The translations under genes were made by a program, and so were the position numbers. Below, one piece after another: positions 1-12,769 of a stretch of 64,000 bases of DNA; the first letter of the stretch is position 1, and each line of letters opens with the position of its first letter. Origin of the DNA: Ursus arctos (lineage: Eukaryota > Chordata > Mammalia > Carnivora > Ursidae); assembly GCF_023065955.2 (NCBI RefSeq), contig NW_026623067.1, forward strand, positions 55,684,444 through 55,748,443, read 5' to 3'. The notes under the pieces are model-generated. The model was given only the letters and a program-made list of their open reading frames with translations. It was not told the origin of the DNA and did no database searches.

Positions 1-750
1 TAGGAGGAAGGGAAGACAATGCTGAGCTTGGGAGACATGAATAAATTATTCCATGTTTATGAAGTGCTTTGTGCTCCTTGAGTAATCGCAGAGCGTCAGG
101 GCCTGGTGGTATTAGTTTTCGCACAAGTCCCAAGATGAATTGCTCCTCTCACCCTCACTCCTCAGCCCGAGTAATGCTCTGTGCCCATTCAAGTTCATGA
201 CCCTGTGCTCCTCACAGATCACAAAGCCAGAGCTGGAGCTCTCTCTGTGGAGGAGCAAGAAGGCACGTATCCCACCAGCAACTTCACTCCTCATAGCAGA
301 TACCTTTGAGCTGGAATTCACTTGCTGCTAGTTCCTTGGCATTTGTTCAGCACAGGCCAAGGAGCCAGATCCACAAATGGTGCTGTAGTCAGGACAAGCT
401 GTTCTCACTGGGCAGACTCCCTTTGTGAGACACATATAACATGCAAATAACTAGGCAACTGAGACCCCAACTTGACAGGTGGGAAGAGTCTCCACTTTAT
501 AACTGCAACCTTTGCCCCTACCCCCAATAATTGATTTCAGCACAAAACCAGTAACTTTTTCATGCCACTTCCTAAGCAAAGAACATAATAATCAGTTTCT
601 CACAACCAAGGGAACCTGACCTTATGGCAGGACGCTGTTTGGCTAGAGAAGCCATTGTTGGATGTGTTTGCCTTTAACAATATGTAATTTTGAGTTCAAA
701 TTCAGATGATGTATGTTTTTGTCCTTAGTTTCCATTATAGAGCCTAAGAA
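1..750. other. Unique non-coding stretch
   Basis: No repeat consensus, exon-like open frame or RNA gene was recognised. Open frames on both strands near 112-331 overlap each other and show no family motif. Confidence 0.5.
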
Positions 751-754
751 TGTT

Positions 755-845
755 ACAGTGAGAGGGGGCAGCTTAGAGATCCAGTCCATGCCCCTCATTT
801 TAAGAGAAAACTAAGCTACAAAGCCACAAAGTGACCAGCCTGAGG
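755..845 (-). repeat. MIR-like fragment
   Basis: The stretch holds a decayed form of the 'cattttacagatgaggaaac' block followed by a 'gaggtcagccag' remnant, in the order expected of a MIR-class SINE in reverse orientation. It is heavily diverged, so the family call is tentative. Confidence 0.4.
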
Positions 846-949
846 TCAGCCAGAATGCCCAGCACTCTGTCTTTGGCCCTCCTCTTCCCTTTATCACACA
901 TTTTTTCTCTTGAGAAGGCTCACCCAGTCTTACAAGTTTAAATGCCACT

Positions 950-1877
950 GCATGTTACTAACTCTCAGCCCAGATCTCTCCACCACACTGTTGCTTTTCT
1001 ACCACAAATCTCCCCCATCCTATCTGCCTGTCCGACACTTTCTCCATCTCAATGTGTTATACCAGCACCCCAGAGTTACTCGGGTCCAATACCTGGCCAT
1101 GATCCTTTAGTCTTCCATTTCTCATATACCTCATATCTAAGTCAGCATTCATCCTAAATGGAGGTACTAGCTCAATCTCCAAAAATAAAGCACTAATTCA
1201 ACTCTTTTCTCTTTTCCATAATGTCCACTACTATGGACCTAGTTGACACTACAGTCAACTCCTGCCTATTTTATTTTAATAGCTCTGAATTACCCTCCCT
1301 CCTTGTACTCTTTCCCTTTCCAGTAGGTATAGTACATAGTAATCAGAATCATCTTTCTAATGCATAAACACATCATCTCATCCCCCTTTCCACTTAAAAT
1401 GAAGCCTGAACTCCTCCCCATGCTTTCATGCTGTCCAACCCTCCCAACCCGTCCCCACCTCCTGCTCCCTCCACTCCTTTTTCACTCAGTCCAGTCAGAC
1501 TGGCCATCTTTGTTCCCTGAACAGACTGTTCATATTCCTGGCTGTGTCTCTGCTCTGTAATTCCTTCTGCTCAGATTGCTCTCCCCGCAGTTCTGTACAT
1601 GGCTACCACTTTCTCATCCCTCAGGCCTCAGCTCAGAAAACCACTCACTGGCTAGAGCACCCCCACAGTCACTCTCCCTGACATTCCCTTGTTCTTCACA
1701 GCACTTATCTGTGGCTGAAACTATTTCACTCTTTGGTCTGCGTGCTTACTGCCTATCACCCTTACAGAATGTAAACATCTAGAAAGCAGATTTTCTTGAT
1801 TACCACCATATCCCCCACTCCTGAAAAATCCCAGACTCAGAACAGGCACTCAATAAATATGCACAGACTGACAGATG
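950..1877 (+). repeat. L2 LINE 3' region
   Basis: This is a long pyrimidine-rich block with the L2 3' order: 'atctttctaatgc', a block about cases of 'gattgctctcc', 'ctcaggcctcagctcag', 'cagcacttatctgt', then the terminal 'ggcactcaataaatatg' at about 1843-1863. It explains the short open frames in this interval. The left border is approximate. Confidence 0.75.
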
Positions 1878-2725
1878 CTAAGAAACAGCAAGAGAGCCAT
1901 TAGTAGAATCTATGCTTTTCCCATTCAGTGGTGCTTCATTCCTGCCCTTTGGTTTATCAGAAACAGAAATCAACTCAGGCCAGTGCAAGTAAGGGAATTT
2001 TTGTGGAGACACATATGGAGTGACAAAGTACAATATCTCTGAAATCCAAAAACATCAGCCATGGTAGGACCTGAGCCTCACAGAGACCAAAGTTGAAGGA
2101 GGGCTCTGGATCCAATGTGGCCTGAAGAGCTCCCTTTAGTGGGTCCTCCTTTCGATCCGCCATTAACACCATTAAAACACACTCTGTATATCTGCTTCTC
2201 CCTCTCCTTTTCCAAATGGCATTTATATTTATTCCTTCATCAGATATTTATTGCGGGTCAACATGTGCTAAGCCATGCTAACTCTGCTTGCTTATCATTT
2301 CTGCTTCCCCTTTATTTCATCTGTATTTACATGGCTTTGGTTTTGCATGTTCCCATCGGTCTTTCTCATGATTTTTTGACTTCAGTTCCTTCTGTTAGCT
2401 GAACAATTCTTCCTGGGTTTTATTTGATATTCCCAAGACAAAATCTAACTGGACCAGTCCATCTTTCAGAGCTGGGTCAGACATTATAGATCACTAAACA
2501 GTTCACGAATTCGCAGCCTTTGGATCAAGAGCCTGACTCTGATCCAACCAGCTGTGCACATATGTGTCACCCAGCAAGGGCTACGGGTGTGGCAGCTTCC
2601 GTGGAAAGAAGAGATGGCAGGGAAGATGTGATCATAGCTCTAGGATAAACTTGAATCTAGTGAGGGTGCATTTAGGCAGGAAGAAGAGACACATCTGGAC
2701 ATTTCAGTTAGGATATTACCACATG
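1878..2725. other. Mostly unique non-coding stretch
   Basis: Only a short piece at 2215-2285 ('cagatatttattg' followed by 'gtgctaagccatgct') resembles an old mammalian repeat. The open frames here show no family motif. Confidence 0.4.
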
Positions 2726-2729
2726 ATGT

Positions 2730-2905
2730 TTGCCTAAGTTAATGGGCAGTTGGATGTCATCAAAGGTTTCAGAGCAGAAAAGTGATGTGATCAGAGCTTT
2801 GCTTTGGTAAAATTAATTTTTCAGAAGGGTGTGGGATAGATTGTAAAAGGAAAAAGCAGATGTGAGAAGAGAACTGAGAACCAGCTGCAATACACGGAAG
2901 CACTA
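2730..2905 (+). repeat. Old interspersed repeat, unassigned
   Basis: A phrase of the type 'ggatgtcatcaaaggtttcagagcagaaaagtgatgtgatcagag' is a decayed form of a mammalian consensus that also seems represented at 40520-41340 and 53040-53760. I recognise the pattern but cannot name the family with confidence. Confidence 0.4.
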
Positions 2906-3019
2906 AGTCATGAAAATGTGAATTCACGCATGAGCCGTGCAGAGGGGCAGTAGTATAGCAGGGGAGACGCTAAGCGGCAGCCATTGGAATGTATGTGGCA
3001 CCAGGTCTACAAGATTTGA

Positions 3020-3205
3020 AAGGCTGGTGCCCTCCTATGTGTCAAGCACTGTGTTAAAGATATCCCAGACTTTATCATATTTAAGCCTTGAAAAAACCTA
3101 TAATGAGATAAATACAATTCTGTATACATTCCATAGATGAGGAAACTTCAGGCCAGAGAACAAAGTAACTCTCTCAAGATCACATAACCAGAAAGTGACC
3201 AAGGA
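3020..3205 (-). repeat. MIR element
   Basis: In order: 'tgtcaagcactgtgtta', 'catagatgaggaaac', 'tctcaagatcacataacc' and 'agaaagtgacc'. This is the reverse complement of the MIR consensus with its core region. Confidence 0.7.
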
Positions 3206-3429
3206 AAGGAACCTTGTGGAAAGAAGAAAGAATCCTCAGGGCAATTGGAAGAGGCCAACAGCATACCCACAAAATGGCCTGAGACTAGAGAAGGGGGCTG
3301 GGCCAAGAAGAGAAGGTCACATGGGAGAAGGTGGCAGGAAAGCTTGCATTTCCAACTGGAATGAGGGATGGGATTGCCACATGGCTTGTAGGATGGAGCC
3401 AGGCTCTACTCTTGGCCTTGAAGCCTGAC

Positions 3430-3592
3430 CCTGGCTTAATCGAATGCCTTCTCCCTCTCTTAGATACAACATCTTCTCCTATGAAATAGGATAATAATAT
3501 CAGGACCTCTCAGATCTGGGTAGGGATTAGTGATAATGTATCCAAAGAAGACCATACGAAGCAGGGTCTCAATAAAAGGTATTGCCGTTGGG
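3430..3592 (+). repeat. MIR element
   Basis: Forward MIR order is seen: 'tctcctatgaaataggataataatatc' as the decayed core, then a terminal 'gtctcaataaaaggtattg'. It is diverged and 5' incomplete. Confidence 0.5.
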
Positions 3593-3599
3593 GTTAAAA

Positions 3600-4985
3600 A
3601 TCCATTATTATACATTAGTCAAGGGCAACATGTAAACATCAGAAGAGATTAACTAGTCAGAATTCTGTCTCCATGTTTTGGAATAAGTATTGCTATGATG
3701 ACGTGGACCACTAGGCACTGGCCTACTCATTTCTTAGAAGCTTGTGTATACAGCCGGCTTGTAAGACAGGTCCAACTTTCAACACCACATACTTTAATCA
3801 TTCGAGTTAAACAGTCTGTACAGGCAGGGGGAAGTCAACTCTGTCTTCTGCACACAGCACACCCTAGAGCTACATGTCTAGAGTTGGAAGTGCTTGCCAT
3901 CAAAGTAAAGCACGTTCTAGAGAGGAATACAGTTGGCAAATAGGAACTCTCATGAGTAGCAGGTGGCAAAAACTCCAATAAGTTAGTGAGAACATTTCGA
4001 AGCCCAGAATCCAGGCTTTAAATATTAATTTGCCTTCAGTAAGAAAGAGCTAGTTTTTACCCATTAGCTGAAAAGCACTTCAGGTCCTACTTGTTATTTT
4101 TAAGCAATAATGTTTTTTTAAAGAGCCCAGTTCTCCTCCCCACAAGGGAGAGGACTGGCTTGAGCAAACCCCAGTGATCTTTTCCTCTTCCGAGTGTAGT
4201 AGCAGAGAAGCAATGATTCCACTTGTGCCTTTCCCAGACCACCAAGCTGAAGCCCTCTTAGGAATGGGATCATCCCTGGTTCAAGATCGAACTCTCTCCA
4301 CAATACAAGATAGAAAAGTGTCATTAGCCAAATCACTAAGCAGAAAAACAATCTATTGCTGACTCCTTTTTATACTGAAAACATGCAAAATATAAAAGCT
4401 ACCTAGTTCCCAAGCTGCCAAAAACCCATGTTCTATTGCCATCTGATACCATCCTACTCTACATGCACAATGCCAGAAAGGAGGCAAAAAATTGGTGCCC
4501 CAATCCTGGATCTTTTCTGAGAACCCATCTGACTGAGAATGATTACCTTTTAAACTAGATGTTAGTTTCATTTTAATCAAGGCTTGCAAAGAGAATCAGG
4601 CAGAAAGTCTTCTTGGAAAAGGAGTCTGAAGGAAGAAGTTGGCAGAATTCCAACAAACATAGGCGTTAAAAAAAATCTAACAACATGAATCTGTTCACTA
4701 GCCAGAAAGAAAATATATTGTATATTTAAGGCAGAGCAGCAACATTGCATAACTTGGGGGTGGGGTGCCATTCACTTCATAGTCTATGTGAATGGTGCCC
4801 CCTGGAGTTGTGCAGTGCACACCTGGTGAAACCAAACTAAGACAAAGTTGATTCGTGGTATCTAAGTCAAAAAGTATCTATAATAAGCATAGCAGCTTTA
4901 GGCTATGGAAAAATTTAAGTTGTTGTGGATTACTCTGTATAAAATTCTTAATGCACACAGTAAAACCCAAACTTTCCACAGAATC
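3600..4985. other. Unique non-coding stretch
   Basis: No repeat family or exon was recognised. Several 60-78 codon frames occur on both strands, overlap one another and carry no motif. Confidence 0.45.
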
Positions 4986-4989
4986 ATAC

Positions 4990-5112
4990 CCCAAATTATA
5001 ACCAGGTGGGGGGACCTTGGAGATCAAACAGACCATCCCCTCATTTTGCAGACAAGGAAACCGAAGGCTAGAGATACAATGTGTCTTGCCCAAGGTCAAC
5101 AAACCTACGCTA
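4990..5112 (-). repeat. MIR-class fragment
   Basis: 'cctcattttgcagacaaggaaacc' followed by 'cttgcccaaggtcaaca' is the reverse complement of the MIR core. The right end is lost. Confidence 0.65.
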
Positions 5113-5224
5113 AAAAGGTGAAACAGATTTCTCTGCTTCCCATAGATGGCCAAAATAGGCCACATTGCTGTGAATGATATTCAGCCCACCAAGACCCCAA
5201 ATTGAGCCTTCTTCACCATTATCA

Positions 5225-5345
5225 TCATTAAACATTTACTGAGCACCTTCTAAATGCTAAAGCTCTAGAACACAAGAAGAGTCTTTTCCAAGGTCACAGC
5301 CTATGAGGCAACAACAGGGCAGAGTTTCATATCAATCACATAGAA
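5225..5345 (-). repeat. MIR-class fragment
   Basis: 'aaacatttactgagcacc' followed by 'ccaaggtcacagcctatgag' and 'cagggcagag' fits a second decayed reverse MIR close to the one at 4990. Confidence 0.45.
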
Positions 5346-6625
5346 CTTTGGTCCAGGAAATGAAGATTTTGCTAGAAACGTTTCCAAGCACAAAGGTAGC
5401 ACACTCTTTGTCGAGCCACAAATGGTTATGGTCTATTGAACGAATCCTTTTCTAGGCAATTTTTTTTAAATGTGTTATGTCCCCGTTGGGGTTGACTGAC
5501 TTCTTTGAAGTTGCTTTGGTTTTTTGGTTAAATATTTATTCATTAATATATTTAAAAGCCATATTATTTACACAATAGATTTGGAACCATTCCGGACTAT
5601 TGAGTAATTATTACCTAATTTAAAATCAGGCTATCCAGAGCAAGAAAACCAATGGCCATTTATAGGAAAGATGGAAAACTTACAGGTTACTAAGGTTGGC
5701 CTTTAATTTAAATTTTATTTTTAAAACAGTCATTCTGCTCTTTCTAATGGAAATTATATGTGTGTTTGAACGTGTGTGGTGAGTGTGAGGTGGGAAGAGA
5801 GAGAAGCCCTTTTACCAAAAACCAGTGTAACTTAACTGCTTTATAGACAAGATCCCTGCCAAATTTCTTATTGAAATCAAAGACACCTTTGAGTTAGTTA
5901 CACAAGAGCAGGCAGAAAGCACCTGCAGTCACGTCTGTTTCTCATTTTGTACTCATGTAACTCAGATGCCTGTGGATTAAGTGAAATCTGCTCCTGAGCT
6001 GAAATCATGTACACCACGTGTCAGCTCAGTTTGAATTTGGAAACAGGAGCTCAGAAGGTGCCACTCAAACATGTGGCTCTGGTTTTCCCCGAATATAACA
6101 TGAACAAGAAAGTCATGTTATGGGGGCCTGCATCCCCAGCTTTACTGCAAGTCACAGATAGAGCAGGACCATGTTTCCATTTAATGGTGTTCCACCCACC
6201 CCCACCCCATATCAGTTCCCATTTAAACTTTCCCAAGGAAAGGTCATGGCATGGAACGAGAAGTGCTATAAATGTACACGCTGACAGTTCACGACCTGTG
6301 CATGAATTTACAACCATGTCCTGACACAGAAAAAGGAAGCCAACCGGAATGAGTGATCCCACATCCCCAGGTAGACGGCCCCAGGTCAGTTCTCTGTGTA
6401 GATACTGTTTGTGGCCTACATAAATATATAAAGGATTCCAGTCGTCTAGAGAAATTACATTAAGGTAAAATTAGTACTCAGCTCTTACGTTAAGATCTCC
6501 AACCAAATTCTTTCCACTAACCCAAAGAGGTCTCTTTTAAATATTAGCACTAACAAGGAATTCTGGATCTTGTTTCTTGGGTCACATTTTAGAATATTAG
6601 CTCTGTGTCTGGCTCCCCATCTGTC
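5346..6625. other. Unique non-coding stretch
   Basis: The overlapping 103-105 codon frames at 6007-6362 lie on opposite strands and have no recognisable domain. The sequence around 5880-6120 is free of obvious repeats. Confidence 0.4.
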
Positions 6626-6629
6626 CCAT

Positions 6630-6740
6630 TGATTCAACAAATATTTAGTGAGTACCTACAATGTGTTCTCAAGCTTCAGTGAAGTCCATAAAACAGCAAG
6701 GACTTTGCTTTCATGGAGTTTCCTTTCTAACCAGGGAAGG
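6630..6740 (+). repeat. Old interspersed repeat fragment
   Basis: 'ttcaacaaatatttagtgagtacctac' then 'tttcatggagtttcc' matches a common ancient mammalian consensus (a 'tattgagcacctactatgtgcc' type element). The family is not assigned. Confidence 0.45.
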
Positions 6741-6744
6741 AGAG

Positions 6745-9370
6745 GAATTGGCTTTGAACTAGCTTAATGAAGGCATGTTCCAGTTAAAGTCAAATCTCCA
6801 TGTGGCACTCCAGATTTATACAGTATAAATTGGGATGTGATAATTTGCTTCAAAAAAAGATTCAATATTTTACTAAAAAAAAAAGTCACAGAAGGATTCC
6901 CTTTAAATCTAAAACTCCCATAGCACCCCCCACCAACTCATTTTATTTATTCTGAAATTTTGAGGACTTCATTGTTAGTGTGTTCCTTCACTGTTCTGGA
7001 GTACATACATCCCCCCTAATCACCACTTCCCCTGCATAAAAAAAGCACCACTTATTATGTAAACAACTGCTCAGGAGAGGCCATGGGCAGGCCTAGAGAG
7101 AAAAACTCTCAGCGATTCCAGCACTGGTGGCTTCCCCCAGAGCATCTCTGAACCCTTTTTATCTAAGAACTAAGTCAAGGGCAAAGAAAGTCTGGAGTCA
7201 AGGGAAATTTTCTTTTCAGTTTCTCTAGATTTTTCTCATTGACATGAACGAGGGTAAAATGAACAAGCCCAACTAATAGAGTTTAAAAAATGAACCTGGA
7301 AAGGTAAAGATGTCATTTTTCTCTCCTGACACTTTCAACTACCTAGATACTAATTATCTGTCACCAGAATCTCTCCTTGTGAGCACCAGCAATTCGGCCC
7401 ATTAGCAATTAGTGAGAACAGTTACTCTACTGAACTTCTGTGCGAGAAAATAGAGAGCTGCCACATACAAACAAACACACAGACATAGAAGACATGAGAA
7501 AGAAACTGAAAGAGCATTCCCAACATTACAACTGGCCTCCTGTTATTTTCCCCACATTGGGGTTTTACTGATCCGTGACCACATTTCTCCTCAGGATCAT
7601 TATACTGCCAAGAAGCTTCCTGGTCCAGTTGCATAGCGGTTAGTTGGCATCAAAAAAAAAAAAAATTTTTTTTTAAGCACCATCCCTACCCTACTCTTCT
7701 CAGAAAAGTTAATGCCATATCATGAATTTCAGCTCCACAGATTGGAAGGTTATCCTGTTTAAATAGGGGAAGCAAAAATGTCAAGCCAGCTTTGGCTGTT
7801 TCCACAAGCCTTTCATCTGCCCAAGAAGGATTCATACTGAAAGCCTTCATAGTAATTAGATAAGTTAAGCAAATACAGGTACAAAAGTGTATTCAGAAGC
7901 TAAATGAGCCATTCTTCAATTGAAGAGCTTTGCTTTAGAATAAAGAATTATGCTCAGTGTATTTGGTGTTGCTTAAATTAGCCCTGGAGAAGTATTCTTC
8001 TTAAGGAAGAGAGAAATATATGTACAAAAAATGAGACCAAGGTGGGAAGAAATTGAGTGTTTTTTCTGTGCCAGTGTTAAATCAATCCAAGCAGACTATA
8101 GCCAAAGCCAACTCTCCACACACACGTCACAACCCTAGCTCTTCACAGTCCCTCCTGGCTGTAAGTGTCTGGGTTTTCACTGTGCCTGAGGCAAGGTCCA
8201 ACACCCACATCCAGATAGACTTTCTGATTCCTCCAGGAGAGCCTGTAATTGCTGCCATTTGACACATTGGAGAATTGCACTTGACTTTCAGAAAAGGGCT
8301 AGGTTTTCTTGCTGCCAAGTAGTATGCAATACCTTGGCAGAATGTGAGGCCCAGCATCAGTGTTTGGGTCAGGTAGAGAAATGCAATTCAGCTTTATCCG
8401 TAACAGGACACACCTCCTGAAGGGAAGCACTGAGCAAAGGTGTGCCTGGGGGTCCACGATTAACCTAAGTTTCTCATTACAAGTTACCTGTCCATGTCTA
8501 TCTTTTACGCATGCCACCATTTTCCTCAATTGACGTAATTAAGTGAAAAGAACTGAAGAATATTTTCATGGAGAAAAATCTCCTCAGACGTATGCAGGTT
8601 AATGACAACTCCCAATATGAAAGTCAAGCCTTGAACTCTTGGTACTCTGACAGCAGACCACATGGAAACTGACCAAAATAAAAAAAAAAAAAATCTTTGA
8701 AAAACCACTCACAAAAGTCATAGATGACTTAAAGTCCATACAACAAAATGCAATCTATTCTTAGGAGTTAGTCACACAACAAGAAGTTAAACCAATGGAT
8801 TTTAGAATGACACCATGGCTATTTAGAGCTGCCTACCAAATGCTGGGTATAATACCCAGCAGTATAATGCAAAATGCTGTATTCCAAGTAACCACTTGGG
8901 TCTTAAGGTAAGGTAATATCTCAAAATAGATAAAAAGAGAAAAGACAGACATTTGACTTCAACTTGATATTGTAATTCCTAATAAGATCTGTGAAATGAA
9001 TGGTGGGGAGGAGTACAGAAAGACCACCCCATTCATGTAAGAATCATTAGGAACACATAACAAGAGCAAGTACAAAAGATCAGAAGATTGAGGTTTAGAA
9101 CAGAACATACAGATGTGTGCTTCAGAAATGTGGCTTATTCATAGTTTCTTCTGCGTGGACTAGTAGAAGTAGACAATTACATAACTTCCAGAGACTTACT
9201 GAAAGTCATTTTTAAGACCTTGGGATTACTGCCCCTATTCATTGTTTCAGGTTCAGTCTTGTTTTAGTGTTGTTTTTCATTGCCTAGAACAAGATGTCAG
9301 CATCAATTAACTTGCTCTGAAATCTAAAGGTTATTGAAGAATTAGAGGTGGGTTGGTCCTATAATACAGA
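6745..9370. other. Unique non-coding stretch
   Basis: Apart from an A14/T9 tract at 7652-7674 and a palindrome at 8841-8861, nothing was recognised. The 8053-8529 open frames overlap on both strands and look incidental. Confidence 0.4.
8841..8861. repeat. Perfect 10-bp-arm palindrome
   Basis: Arm 'tgctgggtat', a single central A, and arm 'atacccagca'. It is an exact inverted repeat with a one-base spacer and no associated repeat element. Confidence 0.9.
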
Positions 9371-9378
9371 TGTAATAG

Positions 9379-9411
9379 GGTTTTGTTTTTGTTTGTTTGT
9401 TTGTTTGTTTG
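9379..9411. repeat. (GTTT)n simple repeat
   Basis: A run of gttt units with one interrupted unit on the left and a 'gctttt' end on the right. Confidence 0.85.
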
Positions 9412-9414
9412 CTT

Positions 9415-10700
9415 TTACTTTATGAACTGTCCCAAAGTAGTGTAACTTAAAGTATAGCACAAATCCTCTAGAACACTGTTCCAAACATGACTAGATTGTT
9501 CAGGATAGAGATTCAGACTTACATATACTTAAGAGTGAAGTTCTATCATCTAATTGATTCTCATTACCAGAAAATTTTGAAAGTCTAACAATTCTACAGT
9601 CCATATTTATACCGATCTAAATCTCAGGTATTTCCTAGCTCTAAAATTCCACAATTTTATAATTCTGATCATCATTTTTTCTCTCTATCGTTTTAAGATG
9701 GACTTATCTTGGGGGTGCTTCATTTACCACTCCCATCCCTAATTCCTTCTCTTTAATACTTTGTACCTCCATTAGAAATAAGGATCAACACATTATTTAT
9801 GGCAACTCCGTTTTCACAGTGGACATAATTTTTCAAGGATTGTGAAGCAGCTGCCATCAGTACAGATCACAACCTCAGTAAGGAACTACTACTTCAAAAG
9901 CAGGTCAATCAGAAGGGGGCTCCTGGCCAAACCTAAAGGCAGAGCTAAGGAAACAACCCTCTGCCCTCTCTACAAGTGTCCCGACGTTATTTAAAGATTA
10001 TGAATGCCTACTTCACAATTTCTTTGGGGTTAATGTCAATAATTTTAGACCTACTTCACACACTTGCTATAGTGTTGCTTAAGGATGTTGGCAGATTATA
10101 AAGATAGCAGTAATTCTTGCTTGATAATTTTGCTCCTTTTGTCCTAGAATGCTGAGTATGATGGGATTTTTTTCATGAATAATTTCGAAAAATTCACCCC
10201 TGCTGACATTCCACACACAGAGCTAAAAGACTCAGTCTTAGATTCAGCTTAGCCAAATCACATTCAGACTTGCTACTCTAGGTAGACCAAACAACAGACA
10301 GGCAGACTGACCATTATTCATAAACATCTTTCTTTGTCATATTTCATTAACACCAGGAGAGTTTTCATTTCTTCCTCTCAATCTTGCAAACATTTGGAGA
10401 ATTTAATTTATGCATAGAATTACACTGAGTAATCCAAGTCTCAAGGATAATATGTGTTAGCTTATGTTTGTTAGTATCTATGAAGGATATGACCACTCTC
10501 AGACTGACAGCAGCCTGAGAAGCACAATGCTTAGGTTGGTGGTGCCTGGCGTGGGGTTTCCAGTCCTGGATCCTGGGTAAGACTCCCCCCCGTGAGTTAC
10601 ACAACCTTGTTAAAGAAGATCCCACACATCATTACTTTTTACATCAGTTCACTCATTTGGTCAATAACAATGAAAATATCAACTGTTGTTTCTTTTACAA
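9415..10700. other. Unique, AT-rich non-coding stretch
   Basis: No repeat family or exon was recognised. The minus-strand 86-codon frame at 10365-10625 has no motif. Confidence 0.4.
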
Positions 10701-10704
10701 CTAC

Positions 10705-10815
10705 GGTGATTTATTTATATAACAATCATTACCCTGTACCAGGTCCTGAGCTAGGCACTGGGATAAGATGACTAAAGTTCAGTTCTTGCTTTCAAAAAGC
10801 TAGCAACTCCTTGTA
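10705..10815 (+). repeat. Old interspersed repeat fragment
   Basis: 'ccaggtcctgagctaggcactggg' followed by 'ttcttgctttcaaaaagct' matches the same unassigned ancient class as 6630-6740. Confidence 0.45.
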
Positions 10816-11165
10816 CCTAAGTACCCATAAGGTAGTGAGTGGGAATAAGGGAAAGGAGAGGGGAGGTGACAGTGCCTAGTGTAGACTGAAAATGTAATTA
10901 AGCAGCCTTGAGATTTCCACAGCAACATAATGCAAATGCAAACCACCAGATTCTGTCAATGTCCAATCATACCCTTATTTAGACAGAAGGAAGAACATCT
11001 AGTTGAATATGGGGGAAATGTAATATTGCTCATTGATTTATAAATATGAAAATGACAGTCACAGCAGTGAAAAGTATAAACTCTTTTATACAAATTATAA
11101 AGCAAATATTTTCCCCAAAAATATCCAGTTTAGTGGGGTGAAATCCAAAGAGAAAAAGAGCTTTC

Positions 11166-11309
11166 ATACACAGAGTTGTCTAATTTCCTGCCCACCACTC
11201 CTCTCAAAGTTCTTTTAAGCTTAAGTATCCTCATCCTCCAATTTCATCAATGTCGAAGATGTCACTAAGACAGCTCAACACTAATAATGCCCCTGAAACC
11301 ACACAGTTC
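11166..11309 (+). repeat. Donor-side copy of a 144-bp local duplication
   Basis: This stretch aligns without gaps to 13348-13491 in the same orientation, with about 17 mismatches by eye (about 88% identity). It lies in non-repeat sequence, whereas the other copy interrupts an L1, so this is probably the source. Confidence 0.85.
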
Positions 11310-11675
11310 AACTTGGTAGGCACTGATGGCATGAATACTATGTCCCAATATCCTTACCTAAGTTTAATAGTTTCCATTTCAAGTGGCATTCTGAATTAGA
11401 AGTATTTTATTAGTTTATATAAAGTTTTAGGGGTTTTTCCCCCTTGCTGGGAAAGTGCCAGAGAAAAAATTTTTTAGAGTCTTCCATCTTTACACTAAAT
11501 AAAAAAGACCATTAAATAAAGGAGCAATATTACTTGTCATAACATGCCTATCAATATTTAATTATAAAACTAAAAAACCTAAGGGAAATGAATTAAATAA
11601 ACTCTCAAACGAAAATAATATATTGCCAAAGAATACTAGTTAGGATTTTTCCATCCTACTAGATACAAGTTAAAC

Positions 11676-11885
11676 ATATCCTGGGGCACCTGGGTAGCGC
11701 AGTCGTTAAGCGTCTGCCTTTGGCTCAGGGCGTGATCTCGGCGTTCCGGGATCGAGTCCCACATCGGGCTCCTCTGCTGGGAGCCTGCTTCTTCCTCTCC
11801 CACTCCCCTGCTGTGTTCCCTCTCTCACTGGCTGTCTCTCTGTCACATAAATAAATAAAATCTTAAAAAAAAAAAAAAATATCCT
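11676..11885 (+). mobile_element. Can-SINE, bear-type
   Basis: A tRNA-Lys-derived SINE. The head starts at 11683 ('ggggcacctgggtagcgcag'), followed by the tRNA-type body, the CT-rich segment, 'aaataaataaaatctt' and a poly-A tail. An exact 7-bp target duplication 'atatcct' lies at 11676-11682 and 11879-11885. The core 'ggcgttccgggatcg' is the form I associate with ursids. It is non-coding. Confidence 0.92.
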
Positions 11886-11889
11886 GACT

Positions 11890-12200
11890 AAATATCTACT
11901 ATGTGTAGGGCACATAATTACTGGAGAAAGAAGTCATTTCTACCCTTAAAGAATAACACTGTAATAACCAGTTTAGCCAATGGAACTTTGAATAAATGAG
12001 TCCGAATATCACCATAAGAATAAAACACCAAAAAAAATTGATTTAGATTTTGTCCAAAGGATCAGAGACTCGTATCATATACTAGGAACTACATTTCCTA
12101 CATAACCTTTGCTATATATGGAAAGATGCATTCACACTGGAACTTCTACCTCAATTACACTGATCACCATCTTTTGAAAGGTCTTGGAGAGACTATGATT
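11890..12200. other. Unique non-coding spacer
   Basis: AT-rich sequence between two SINEs, with no recognised feature. Confidence 0.4.
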
Positions 12201-12374
12201 AAACTTTCAGTGGCACCTGCATGGCTCAATTGGTTGAGTGTCTGCCTTCGGCTCAGGTCATGATCTCAGGGTGCCACCTCTCCCTCTGACCTTCCCACCC
12301 CCCCACCAGCTCATGCTCTCTCTCTCTCTCAAATAAATAAATAAAATCTTTAAAAAGAATTTTAAAAACTTTCA
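12201..12374 (+). mobile_element. Can-SINE, internally deleted
   Basis: The head 'gtggcacctgcatggctc' at 12210 runs into 'tcaggtcatgatctcaggg', then jumps to the 3' CT-rich part and an 'aaataaataaataaaatc' tail. The 9-bp target duplication 'aaactttca' lies at 12201-12209 and 12366-12374. The middle block of the SINE is missing. Confidence 0.88.
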
Positions 12375-12682
12375 TTTTCATATTCATATTTTCACCTATA
12401 ACAATAGAACAAGTCACAAAGAAAAACAATAGCAGAATAAGTGATATACTCCACATATAGAAAATGCAACCAATTCTCAAGAGAAAAGACAAGCCCAAGA
12501 AACCAACCATGAGATGGCCCAGATGTGTTAAGGGGTCTACTTTAACTATGCTCATTGACAGAAAGAAAAGTGTGTGTTTAACAGATGAAAAGATAGGCGG
12601 GTCAACAGATAACCAGAAACTATTAAAAATAATATTCAGATAAAAATTCTAAAACTGAAAAACAAAATATCTGGGGAAATTT

Positions 12683-12748
12683 CACTGGGTAACCAAAAAA
12701 AAATTTTTTTCCACTGGGTAAAAAAAAAGTTACCCAATTTTACTGGGA
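12683..12748. repeat. Short direct and inverted repeat cluster
   Basis: 'cactgggtaa' occurs at 12683-12692 and 12712-12721, its inverse 'gttaccca' at 12729-12736 and a decayed 'tactggga' from 12741, all separated by A/T homopolymers. Confidence 0.75.
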
Positions 12749-12769
12749 AAAAAAATCTACCTTGATAAC

